From contig NZ_JADEWL010000018.1 of NCBI RefSeq assembly GCF_015207665.1, forward strand, positions 22,676 to 86,675: a DNA stretch of 64,000 nucleotides, read 5' to 3'. Made by a program: the position numbers and the translations under genes. The notes beneath the pieces were generated by a model. That model searched no databases, was not told the DNA's origin, and worked only from the letters and a program-made list of their open reading frames with translations. The DNA is from Plectonema cf. radiosum LEGE 06105 (GTDB taxonomy: Bacteria > Cyanobacteriota > Cyanobacteriia > Cyanobacteriales > Nostocaceae). Every line of letters starts with the position of its first letter. Positions within the stretch are counted from its first letter, which is position 1. This document shows, piece after piece, positions 56,489 through 64,000 of the stretch.

Positions 56489-57037
56489 TTGGAAAAAGCA
56501 GAATTACGCCGTAATCTGATCAAAAAACGTCAATCTGTTTCAGAAACAGAATGGCGGCAGAAAAGTCAAGCTATTTGTACAAATCTTTCCAATTTACAGT
56601 TATTTCAACAAGCGAAAACAATTCTTGCTTATTTTAGTTTTCGTCAAGAACCCGATTTAAATTATTTATTCTCAGATAATACAAAAATATGGGGATTTCC
56701 TCGCTGCATTGAAAAATCCCTAAGCTGGCATATTTGGAAACCTCAAAATCACTTAATAACTGGTAAATACGGAATTCGCGAACCACATCCCGATGCAGCA
56801 ATAATTAATTGCGATCGCGTTGATTTAATTCTAGTTCCTTGTGTTGCTTGCGACTATCAAGGTTATCGTTTGGGTTACGGTGGTGGGTATTATGACCGTT
56901 TATTAAGTTCTCCTGGTTGGGAATTAATACCGACTATAGGTATTGTGTTTGATTTTGCTTGTTTACCTGAAATTCCTATAGAAGTTTGGGATAAAAAGTT
57001 ATATGGTATTTGCACGGAAAATACTTTAATTCAATAA
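56489..57037 (+). CDS. 5-formyltetrahydrofolate cyclo-ligase
   Basis: Converts 5-formyl-THF to 5,10-methenyl-THF (MTHFS). The 182-aa protein shows AELRRNLIKKRQSVSE at the N-terminus, the substrate-binding IRCP-like REPHPDAA, and the ATP site RLGYGGGYYDRLL. The start is TTG at 56489, 18 bp after the duplicated terminator, with no good ribosome binding site; an alternative start is not evident. The closeness of the terminator implies a promoter inside or just after the repeat module. Confidence 0.92.
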   Translation: MEKAELRRNLIKKRQSVSETEWRQKSQAICTNLSNLQLFQQAKTILAYFSFRQEPDLNYLFSDNTKIWGFPRCIEKSLSWHIWKPQNHLITGKYGIREPHPDAAIINCDRVDLILVPCVACDYQGYRLGYGGGYYDRLLSSPGWELIPTIGIVFDFACLPEIPIEVWDKKLYGICTENTLIQ

Positions 57038-57042
57038 TTGCC

Positions 57043-57747
57043 CTAACAAGCGCCGTTTTTCTTGAGTACTACCCAAATCGTTTTAAATATGAGAAATAAA
57101 TCGTAGGATACAGACCACTTACGTTGGTAATCTAAATCCATTTGAACTATCTTTTCAAAATCTTTGATGCTGGAACGACCGTTTGCTTGCCATTCTCCGG
57201 TAATTCCGGGTTTGACTCGCAGTCTTTCCCAATGGTGCGGTTGGTATTGCATTACTTCATCAGGAGTGGGTGGACGAGTTCCAACTAAACTCATTTCTCC
57301 TTTGAGTACGTTCCAAAATTGCGGTAGTTCGTCCAAACTTGTACGACGTAAAAATTTACCTACACGGGTAATCCGGGGGTCTTCTGTACATTTAAATATA
57401 TGACCACTGGCTTCGTTTTTGACTAAATGCTTGAGCTGATCCGCTCCGACAATCATCGAGCGAAATTTCCATATACGGAAGTTTTGTCCATTGATACCGC
57501 AACGAATTTGGCTGTAAAAAATAGGACCGGGATTATCTAGTAAAGTTACCATTGCCACCGGAATCGCGATCGCGGCAGTTATGATTAACCCAATAATTGC
57601 TCCTACTATGTCAATCAATCTTTTAGCAATGTTTAATTGCGAAGGATGAGCAGACTGATAACTTAAGCTCCAGGAGTCAGGCGGACTCACTAATACTAAG
57701 TTTTGTTTTGTATCACGTTTGACCGGAGGAGTACTATTGATAACCAT
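57043..57747 (-). CDS. Bacterial sugar transferase (HepC-like)
   Basis: A 234-aa lipid-carrier sugar-1-phosphate transferase with a Pro/Ser-rich N-terminus, a membrane helix at about residues 46-70 (IVGAIIGLIITAAIAIPVAM), then the family core: PGPIFYSQIRCGINGQNFRI, KFRSMIVGAD, SLDELPQFWNVLKGEMSLVG and RVKPGITGEWQANGRSS. It resembles HepC, needed for the heterocyst envelope polysaccharide layer in Anabaena, but the family has many members, so the symbol is left open. It converges on the cyclo-ligase, with 5 bp between the stop codons. Confidence 0.85.
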   Translation of the reverse strand: MVINSTPPVKRDTKQNLVLVSPPDSWSLSYQSAHPSQLNIAKRLIDIVGAIIGLIITAAIAIPVAMVTLLDNPGPIFYSQIRCGINGQNFRIWKFRSMIVGADQLKHLVKNEASGHIFKCTEDPRITRVGKFLRRTSLDELPQFWNVLKGEMSLVGTRPPTPDEVMQYQPHHWERLRVKPGITGEWQANGRSSIKDFEKIVQMDLDYQRKWSVSYDLFLIFKTIWVVLKKNGAC

Positions 57748-57917
57748 AAAAAGCAGTACTATTACGTACTAAATAAACTTCTCAGTGCCAATATAGATAA
57801 CTCCAAAGCCTAAGTGTGGCTAAATATTAAAAATTCACCAAATCTTTGAATAAAACTCTGATTTTTTAAAATTTATATTTTATTTATAAATTTGGTAATA
57901 ATTTATGCAGATAAAAA

Positions 57918-58054
57918 GTTAATGGTTGTTGGTTGTTAGTTGATGGTGGTTAGTTGTTGGTGGATAGTTGATAGTGGTTGGTGGATAGTTGATAGTGGAT
58001 AGTTGATGGTGGTTAGTTGTTGGTGGTTAGTTGTTGGTTGTCAACTGTCAACTG
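57918..58054 (+). repeat. Degenerate heptamer array, GTTGGTG/ATAGTTG
   Basis: About twenty 7-mers of the GTTGGTG/GTTGATA/ATAGTGG type run from upstream of the sugar-transferase gene to the stop codon of the Hsp70-like gene. They overlap the last bases before its stop. Confidence 0.85.
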
Positions 58055-61000
58055 TCAGAGACTCCTACTGCAAAATTGACAATGTAAGGCTCTTCTAAAG
58101 ACTGATGAGCGCTGGCTTTGATGGTGTTAAGGTAATTGCGTAAATGCTGCAATTGTCGCAGGTTGGGACGGTAGGAAAGACTGCCTTGTTTGTCAAATAA
58201 TGGTGATGCGGCAATTGCTTTGTAGTTGGAGTTTTCTACGGAACTTTGGCTGAGCCATTGTATATCTTGGTTATTGGGTACTAAACCTGGTGGTATTTCT
58301 CCTTCGAGAAAAGCTAATAAGCGTTGCTGACAAGTGCGAGTATTGATTCCGCGTGCTTCAAATAGTTGGATGACTTCGCCGAAGGATAATGCTTTTTCTG
58401 GTACTAGCCGCAGCAATTCGGTAAATAAGAAGTAGTCGGTGTATTGCTGTCTGGGTATTTCTAATACTAAAGGATGTAAGGGCAGAATGCACAATCCGAT
58501 GGCGACGGAAGAACAAGCGGGAGTACCGTTTTCACCGAGATATTTTTCTTGAATAATTTTGGCACTGGGAAGTTTTTGACGCAACCAACGACTAATAGCG
58601 GTTATGGATGAAACACCACCGCACAGAATAATTTGGTTGATGGCTTCTGTAGGGATACCGCGTGCTACTAATAGTTTATTCAGTTCACGGTTAATCCGAC
58701 GGACGAACGGGACAAATACTTGGCTTTCTAAGTCTCGTCGCTGTAATTCCCATCTTTGATCTGCAAGTTCAATAGTAAAGGATTCTTGGTGCTGCAAAAT
58801 TAACTTGAGGGCGATGGCTGCATCTAATAATGCTTTACCCAAAGGTGAGCTTTCGAGTCTTTGCTGTAAGCGAATCCGTTGACTGATGTCGGGTTCTCCA
58901 GGGCGAGGTAGTTCTAAGTTATTTAAACCTAAGCTAGAAAAACGTACTTTGTCTAAGCCGGGAATATTTGGCTTCCAATGTAGGGGGTTGTTATCGTTAG
59001 GGTTATCTGGTGATTGGGAGTTGCGAGATTTTCGCCATTTTTCCGGTAGTAATAGTTGAGTGATAATATCTTGTTCCATTGCTTTTCCGCCGCAGGTAAA
59101 GCCGTGGAGCATAAATTCATTATGTGTTAAATCTTGCAAATTTTCCGGCAAATCTACTAATGCCATTTCGGTAGCATTGGCTCCGATATTAATAACTAAG
59201 GTGTTACCTATAATTTGACTATCGCTGGTGGCAACAGCCGGGGAGTTTTCGTTATTGATTAGTTTGACTATTTCGCCGTTAGCACCTTCTAGTTTTGCGA
59301 TTAAGGTGGCGATCGCTTCTTCGACAAAAAATACTTGTTGGGGATGTTTGACTAATTTACTGATCAATAATGATTCACGGATGTTAAAGCGATACTGTTC
59401 TGACCAATTGGAAGGACAAGTGCAAATCACACCGGCGATGTTATCAATAATACTATCAAATTCGGGTTTCTCGATGCCGATGGCAGTAGCAGTTAATCCT
59501 AAAGTGGTGCTATTGGAGTCGGATTTTAAGGTTAAAAGCAGTTTTGAGAGGGAACGGACAATCCATACCAAGGGAACTGTGGAAAATTCATTGAGTTGCA
59601 GTATTGGTTCCCATTTGTGACGCATTTCGGTGGAAGCTGTTTCGGAAAGATTTTTGTAAGGAAGGGAAATTTGTAAATATGGTTTGAGATATGCTGAATA
59701 GATATTTTGTTCGGCTGGGTTTTCGTCTGTGTCTTTATTCGCAGCGCTTTTGGGAAGATAAACTTCGGCTGGTAAACGGAAATTTCGGGTTTGAGAAGCT
59801 GCTTGAGGCTGCTGCTGCGAATCCCAATAAATTGGATGTATTAGTTGGCTGGAACGATTTAACAACGCAGCGGAAATTCCTGTTGTTCCTAAATCGATTC
59901 CTAAATACCAAACTGTTTCGCTAGGGTTTATAGAAGGAATTTCAGTACTACTAATTACCGGAGAATTATTTTCTTGGGAGCTTTGTTGCTCTGGAGTAGC
60001 AGTAGTTTTTTGAGTTTGGGGAAGTGGGTTTAAATCGGTACTCGCTTCTATCTTTCTCTCTGGTTGAAGTTGAGAAGTAATCGGCAGGGTAATTTCTTTT
60101 AATTGGGGTTTTTCTGCGGGAATAACTGGTTGTGGCTGGGTTGGTTGAGTTTTTTCTGGTGTAGCGGTTTGTGTAATAGTTTCCGATTTGCTTGAAGCAG
60201 CCAATTCTTGCGGTTGAATTGGTTTACTGATTTGAGTTGCGGTTAATTGCGAATTATCGGGTATTGGTGTAACTACGGACGGTGTTTCTTCAAACAAAAG
60301 TTCTGTCAGTTCGGTTATTGTATCTTCACTTGCAGCTTGTATTTTCCGTTTATAAGTATAAGAGGTGGTTTGATTTGATTCTAATGTATTTGTATTTGTT
60401 GTAGATTCATTGCCATCGTCTAAACCTGAATTATTCTCATTTGACGAGGAATCTGGTACTGGTAATTCATCACCATAATCTATAGAATCTTCATGTTCAG
60501 AAGTATCAACGGTTTCAACGGTTGTTGATGGGGGTGTATATTCAAAAACTACTTCTTGAGAAATAACTTCTTTCTCTGTTTGGGTTTCTGACAATTGTGA
60601 ATTGAGGTGGGAATTCTGGGAATTTTCTAGATTTATAGCGGGCTGTAAATCTTGCTGCAAAGACGTTTGAGTATTTAGAGCAGTTAAATTATCGCTATCA
60701 AATAAGCTGGCGTAAAGTTCATCAACTTCGTCTTCATTGGTGCTTTCTAAATTAGTATTTGTATTTAATTTTTCATAAGTTCTAGGTTCTTTTTTTAACT
60801 CATTTAATACTGCTTGCATTTTTTCCGGGGAATCAAAAGCTTCGGAATCAACAACTATTTCTTGTTCAATGATTTCCTCTTCAACTTCTTCTGCCTCTTC
60901 TGGAAACTCTATTTCTAAATAATCATTCTCTTCTAATTCTTCATTTAACTCACTTACAGATTCTTTTTCGAGTTGAAAAATCACTGCTTCCAAATCGGAT

Positions 61001-61971
61001 GTCATGGAAGTATCATCTTCATCCTCTTGAGCTTGAGAAAATTCAATATTATCAATGGTTTCGTCGGGGATAACTGCTAATATGTCGTGATTGTCTTGAG
61101 TGTAAACTTGTTCGGAATCGACATTTTCAACATTTTCCAAATTCTTTGGATTGCGATCGTATACTTCAACTGCTTGAGTGCTGGAATGTTCGATAGTTTG
61201 TTGTAATAATTCTTGCTCTTGAGCAGGTGGAAGGTTTGCGAAATTTTTAATCAAGCCTTCAAGTAACTGTTCTCCTTGTACTCCCTTATAATGCATTCTT
61301 GCTAATGCTTGGGATAAGGAATCGTGATAAGCGTGAATATTGCGCTGTAATCCTTCAAAAACAACGTTGACCGTACCATCTAAAGCTACTAAACGCTGAT
61401 CTAAATCATTTGTCAACTGAGTTAAATTTTCTACCCGTGCTGAATCTACTTGATTACCAGAAGCGCCCAGAGCTTTCTGACTCGTAATATTCCCAGAACC
61501 TTTCACCACATTTTCATCTGACAAGCGATTTCTTAACACCTGCATAAATTCAGAAATGATTTTCTCTTGGGTTGCCAATTGTTGCGCTAGAGAATAATCG
61601 TGCAGCCGTTTTTTCTCCAAGTCTCGGATTTCACTCACCAAATTGGCTCTTTCTTCCAACAGCATTGTTAATTCTGCTTTGAGTGGCTGTATTAACTCAG
61701 AAAGATTATGATCGGGAGATTGTCTTTTTTCTCGCTCAACAGAATCTTGGTTTCCTTCTCCCACGAATTTTGCCACCAGAGGGGGTAATTGTGCTGGAGT
61801 CGAAGTCTCTTTTTCTTCTGCTTCTTTGACGAGGAAATCCCGGATACGCTGTAACAACTGACGTGGTTCTTCCTGAGAAGAAACAACCCCCCACAAACGC
61901 TTTCCTTTGTGAGCGAGTAATTGATCAATGTCTGCAATCATGCTTTGGATTTGGTTTGCGCGGGAAGTCAC
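58048..61971 (-). CDS. Very large Hsp70-like protein with coiled-coil and acidic N-terminal half
   Basis: About 1307 aa from GTG 61971 (ATG at 61941 is possible; the TTG at 62031 is not preferred). Residues about 1-270 are helical and coiled-coil rich (LEKKRLHDYSLAQQLATQEK). About 300-720 is a long acidic and then Ser/Thr/Pro-rich disordered region. The C-terminal half is an actin/Hsp70-type ATPase: WYLGIDLGTTGISAALLNRS (phosphate 1), NIGANATEMALVDL (phosphate 2) and ILCGGVSSITAISRWL (adenosine loop). No Hsp70 peptide-binding domain or EEVD end is visible, so it is not DnaK. Role unknown; a scaffold or nucleotide-driven switch is possible. Confidence 0.85.
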   Translation of the reverse strand: MTSRANQIQSMIADIDQLLAHKGKRLWGVVSSQEEPRQLLQRIRDFLVKEAEEKETSTPAQLPPLVAKFVGEGNQDSVEREKRQSPDHNLSELIQPLKAELTMLLEERANLVSEIRDLEKKRLHDYSLAQQLATQEKIISEFMQVLRNRLSDENVVKGSGNITSQKALGASGNQVDSARVENLTQLTNDLDQRLVALDGTVNVVFEGLQRNIHAYHDSLSQALARMHYKGVQGEQLLEGLIKNFANLPPAQEQELLQQTIEHSSTQAVEVYDRNPKNLENVENVDSEQVYTQDNHDILAVIPDETIDNIEFSQAQEDEDDTSMTSDLEAVIFQLEKESVSELNEELEENDYLEIEFPEEAEEVEEEIIEQEIVVDSEAFDSPEKMQAVLNELKKEPRTYEKLNTNTNLESTNEDEVDELYASLFDSDNLTALNTQTSLQQDLQPAINLENSQNSHLNSQLSETQTEKEVISQEVVFEYTPPSTTVETVDTSEHEDSIDYGDELPVPDSSSNENNSGLDDGNESTTNTNTLESNQTTSYTYKRKIQAASEDTITELTELLFEETPSVVTPIPDNSQLTATQISKPIQPQELAASSKSETITQTATPEKTQPTQPQPVIPAEKPQLKEITLPITSQLQPERKIEASTDLNPLPQTQKTTATPEQQSSQENNSPVISSTEIPSINPSETVWYLGIDLGTTGISAALLNRSSQLIHPIYWDSQQQPQAASQTRNFRLPAEVYLPKSAANKDTDENPAEQNIYSAYLKPYLQISLPYKNLSETASTEMRHKWEPILQLNEFSTVPLVWIVRSLSKLLLTLKSDSNSTTLGLTATAIGIEKPEFDSIIDNIAGVICTCPSNWSEQYRFNIRESLLISKLVKHPQQVFFVEEAIATLIAKLEGANGEIVKLINNENSPAVATSDSQIIGNTLVINIGANATEMALVDLPENLQDLTHNEFMLHGFTCGGKAMEQDIITQLLLPEKWRKSRNSQSPDNPNDNNPLHWKPNIPGLDKVRFSSLGLNNLELPRPGEPDISQRIRLQQRLESSPLGKALLDAAIALKLILQHQESFTIELADQRWELQRRDLESQVFVPFVRRINRELNKLLVARGIPTEAINQIILCGGVSSITAISRWLRQKLPSAKIIQEKYLGENGTPACSSVAIGLCILPLHPLVLEIPRQQYTDYFLFTELLRLVPEKALSFGEVIQLFEARGINTRTCQQRLLAFLEGEIPPGLVPNNQDIQWLSQSSVENSNYKAIAASPLFDKQGSLSYRPNLRQLQHLRNYLNTIKASAHQSLEEPYIVNFAVGVSDS

Positions 61972-62031
61972 GTTGATTTTCCTTATTGTGAACTTTACGG
62001 ATGTAATGGCGATCGCCAGCAGTGAACGCAA

Positions 62032-62543
62032 TCAGTTTAGAATTACTAAAAGTAATATTATCTATCAGGTAGTTATTAGGTTATTGTCAAGAGTACAATA
62101 CGAACAATATGAATATGGGAATTAATCGAGTTTTTAGCAATCGCAGACTGTTGACATAATTGTGACTAAGTAATTTTAGATTTGAATTTAAGTTTAAGTT
62201 TAAGTTTAAAGTTGAATTTGAATTTGAATTTAAATTTGAATTTAAATTATAAATTGTATCTTTTAGTGTTGGATTTGGGGAAAATCCCATCAATAGTAAA
62301 TATAACGAGTAATTATCTTGGCACTGGTGGGTTTTGGTAAATTCTGATAAAAGTTGTACTTAGTTTAAACCCAATTTTAAATAAGTTCATAAGTGAAACG
62401 CTAGCTTTGCCGAAAAATCACCGTTCACGGTTGTGTACGATAGTTTAGTTTTGTTTTTGCCTGGGGCTGTGCTTTGATAGGTTGAGCCACAGGCTGGTAG
62501 TTTGGAAAGTAATTTGTATTACAGCTAAAATCAAAATGTCCCA
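62032..62543. other. Divergent regulatory gap with TTTAAG/AATTTG hexamers
   Basis: Between the Hsp70-like and Crp-family genes. At 62176-62252, TTTAAG and GAATTT hexamers repeat about a dozen times. The rest is AT-rich. Both promoters must lie here; no CRP-type TGTGA-N6-TCACA site was seen. Confidence 0.5.
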
Positions 62544-63242
62544 ATGGAAGATAGGTATAGTTTGCACCCTCTTGCCAAAGAAGTAACTCTCTCAACTCCT
62601 TTTTTTGAAGGGCTACCAAAAAACGCCATTGAATCAGCTTTAAGCAATCTTGTTAGTCGCTCTCACCCAGCTAATCAGGTAATTTTATTAGAAAATGATT
62701 GGGGTGGTTCCGTATATTTTATTGTGGAGGGCTGGGTCAAAATTCGCACTTACAATCTAGAAGGTAAAGAATTAACGCTAAATATTCTTGGTAGAGGAGA
62801 ATTATTTGGTGAAATGGCTGCATTAGATGAAGTACCTCGCTCCACTGATGTTATTACTTTAACTTCTACTCAAATCGGTAGTTTACCATCCCAGGATTTT
62901 ATTAAGTTACTCAACACCGAACCTTTAGCCGGAGTTCGATTAGCACAGTTAATGGCTCGTCGATTACGACAAGTTAACCGACGCTTGCGGTTACGGGAAT
63001 CGAATTCAGCTTCTCGCGTGGCAGATACTTTGTTATTTTTGGCAGAGGGACAAGGGATAAGAGGTTGCACGGGTGTGGAAATTCCCAATTTACCACATCG
63101 GGAGTTGAGTAGTTTGAGCGGATTGGCACGAGAAACTGTAACTAGGGTACTAACCAAGTTAGAAAAGAAAAAATTGATTCAACGTAGTGGGGATATTATT
63201 TGTATTCCCGATGTATCAGCGTTAGAACAGATGATAATTTAA
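62544..63242 (+). CDS. Crp/Fnr-family transcription regulator
   Basis: A 232-aa regulator. The N-terminal cyclic-nucleotide-binding-type beta barrel (about residues 18-135) includes GGSVYFIVEGWVKIRTYN and GRGELFGEMAALDEVPRST; the region matching the cAMP phosphate cassette (GEMAALDEVPRST) is close to that of true cAMP-binding members. The C-terminal winged helix carries LSSLSGLARETVTRVLTKLE, the DNA-recognition helix. It is not NtcA, which has a different N-terminus and recognition helix. The target genes are unknown. The DUF2232 gene follows after 22 bp, likely in the same transcript. Confidence 0.88.
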   Translation: MEDRYSLHPLAKEVTLSTPFFEGLPKNAIESALSNLVSRSHPANQVILLENDWGGSVYFIVEGWVKIRTYNLEGKELTLNILGRGELFGEMAALDEVPRSTDVITLTSTQIGSLPSQDFIKLLNTEPLAGVRLAQLMARRLRQVNRRLRLRESNSASRVADTLLFLAEGQGIRGCTGVEIPNLPHRELSSLSGLARETVTRVLTKLEKKKLIQRSGDIICIPDVSALEQMII

Positions 63243-63264
63243 CCGATCGCACACCGTCTTTCAC

Positions 63265-63987
63265 ATGGATATTCTTAGTTCTTCTGCGGATGATAAAGGG
63301 GGAAACAATTCCTTTAATCAAAAGCCACCCAACAATTCAAACAATCAAGATTTGGCTACTCCAGAGCTTCAAGCCGATGCACCATTACAAATGGTGGAAA
63401 CGGCATTTTTGGCAAGTACCGGAAGTTTGATTTGGTTTATTAATTTTTATTTTCCTTTAGGTCTTCTAAAGGTATTCTTTCCCATCCCCATCGCCTTAGT
63501 TTATCTACGCTGGAATAGCAGAGCCGCATGGATGTCAGCTTTAACCTCCGGTTTGCTGCTATTGGTATTAATGGGACCAACCAGGAGTATGCTATTTGTC
63601 ATCCCCTATGCTTTTATGGGAGTACTTCTAGGTTCAGCATGGCACCGTCGCGTTCCTTGGATTGTTTCCATCAGCTTGGCTACTCTTCTTGGTACGATAG
63701 GTGTCTTTTTTCGCTTGTGGTTACTATCATTACTCTCAGGTGAAGACCTATGGATTTACTTGATCAACCAAGTAACCAACATTTTAGAATGGTTATTTGT
63801 TAACTTAGGAATCCTCGCAACACCCAGCCCCTTCCTCATTCAAATCGGTGCTATTTGCTTAATATTACTTAATAATTTTATATATTTATTCGTAGTACAC
63901 ATAGCAGCATGGTTATTATTAGACCGATTAGGCAATCCCATACCCCGGCCACCGCAATGGGTACAGGTGTTGATGGATTATGAGTAA
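63265..63987 (+). CDS. DUF2232 membrane protein
   Basis: A 240-aa membrane protein. The first 45 residues are polar and Asn/Gln-rich and look disordered. About six hydrophobic helices follow, starting with STGSLIWFINFYFPLGLLKV. The pattern, with FPIPIALVYLRWNSRAAW in the first cytoplasmic loop, is that of DUF2232 (YybS-like), seen in Firmicutes and cyanobacteria; no transport substrate is established. It begins 22 bp after the Crp-family gene. The stop is at 63987, so the gene is complete in the window. Confidence 0.82.
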   Translation: MDILSSSADDKGGNNSFNQKPPNNSNNQDLATPELQADAPLQMVETAFLASTGSLIWFINFYFPLGLLKVFFPIPIALVYLRWNSRAAWMSALTSGLLLLVLMGPTRSMLFVIPYAFMGVLLGSAWHRRVPWIVSISLATLLGTIGVFFRLWLLSLLSGEDLWIYLINQVTNILEWLFVNLGILATPSPFLIQIGAICLILLNNFIYLFVVHIAAWLLLDRLGNPIPRPPQWVQVLMDYE

Positions 63988-64000
63988 TGGGGGGATGGGG

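Noticed and set aside
62544..63242. ntcA
   Set aside because: N-terminus and recognition helix differ from NtcA; it is another Crp-family protein.

Overview
The window is a stretch of a filamentous, probably heterocyst-forming cyanobacterial chromosome (Nostocales). Evidence: an NDH-1 subunit found only in cyanobacteria and plastids (ndhM), the cyanobacterial nitrate regulators ntcB and cnaT side by side, a small protein resembling a heterocyst-related regulator, many GCGATCGC (HIP1) octamers, AT-rich composition, and many heptamer tandem-repeat arrays between genes, as in Nostoc, Calothrix and Rivularia. No tRNA, rRNA, CRISPR array or prophage was found. Product names come from motif and family recognition by eye; no database search was run.

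Region by region: 0.2-8 kb holds housekeeping genes (serS, rseP-nth-rpsN, aat, ftsX), a DUF3598 gene, and a duplicated aat/DUF3598 junction carrying a small inverted-repeat element. 8-16.6 kb is a signalling and accessory block: a pentapeptide-repeat membrane protein, a 113-aa orphan, a MotA/MotB-type pair resembling ZorA/ZorB, a divergent membrane-anchored Ser/Thr kinase, then a KaiC-like double ATPase with a histidine kinase. 16.8-27.4 kb holds def, a small membrane protein, a secreted polysaccharide lyase, a PD-(D/E)XK nuclease, a GNAT, recJ, a DUF218 protein, a carboxyl-terminal protease, a GT2 glycosyltransferase and a LuxR-type response regulator.

27.4-30.7 kb is gene-poor, with the small regulator and ndhM. 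30.7-37.2 kb is a phospho-signalling and proteolysis block: a PP2C phosphatase, a CHAT (caspase-like) protease fused to FHA, an unknown protein, and a convergent FHA-PrsW membrane protease. 37.5-39.8 kb is cnaT-ntcB, with a textbook NtcA-type promoter in front of ntcB. 40-45 kb has a Rieske lipoprotein, a PsiE-like protein, panD with a metallo-beta-lactamase-fold protein that has lost its metal ligands, ppa, and an IS607-family element (serine recombinase plus TnpB). 46.7-51.1 kb holds DUF362, aspA, pgsA and a CSP41-like epimerase. 51.3-57.8 kb is a cell-surface polysaccharide region (GT4, two polyprenyl-phosphate sugar transferases, gmd, fcl), with folate cyclo-ligase and a duplicated terminator. 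The window ends with a very large Hsp70-like protein, a Crp-family regulator and a DUF2232 membrane protein.

The best candidates for a little-described system are the ZorAB-like pair with its kinase (about 10-13.7 kb) and the PP2C/CHAT-FHA/FHA-PrsW block (30.7-37.2 kb). Together they offer a kinase, a phosphatase and two phosphothreonine-reading proteases within 25 kb, but any link between them is inference.
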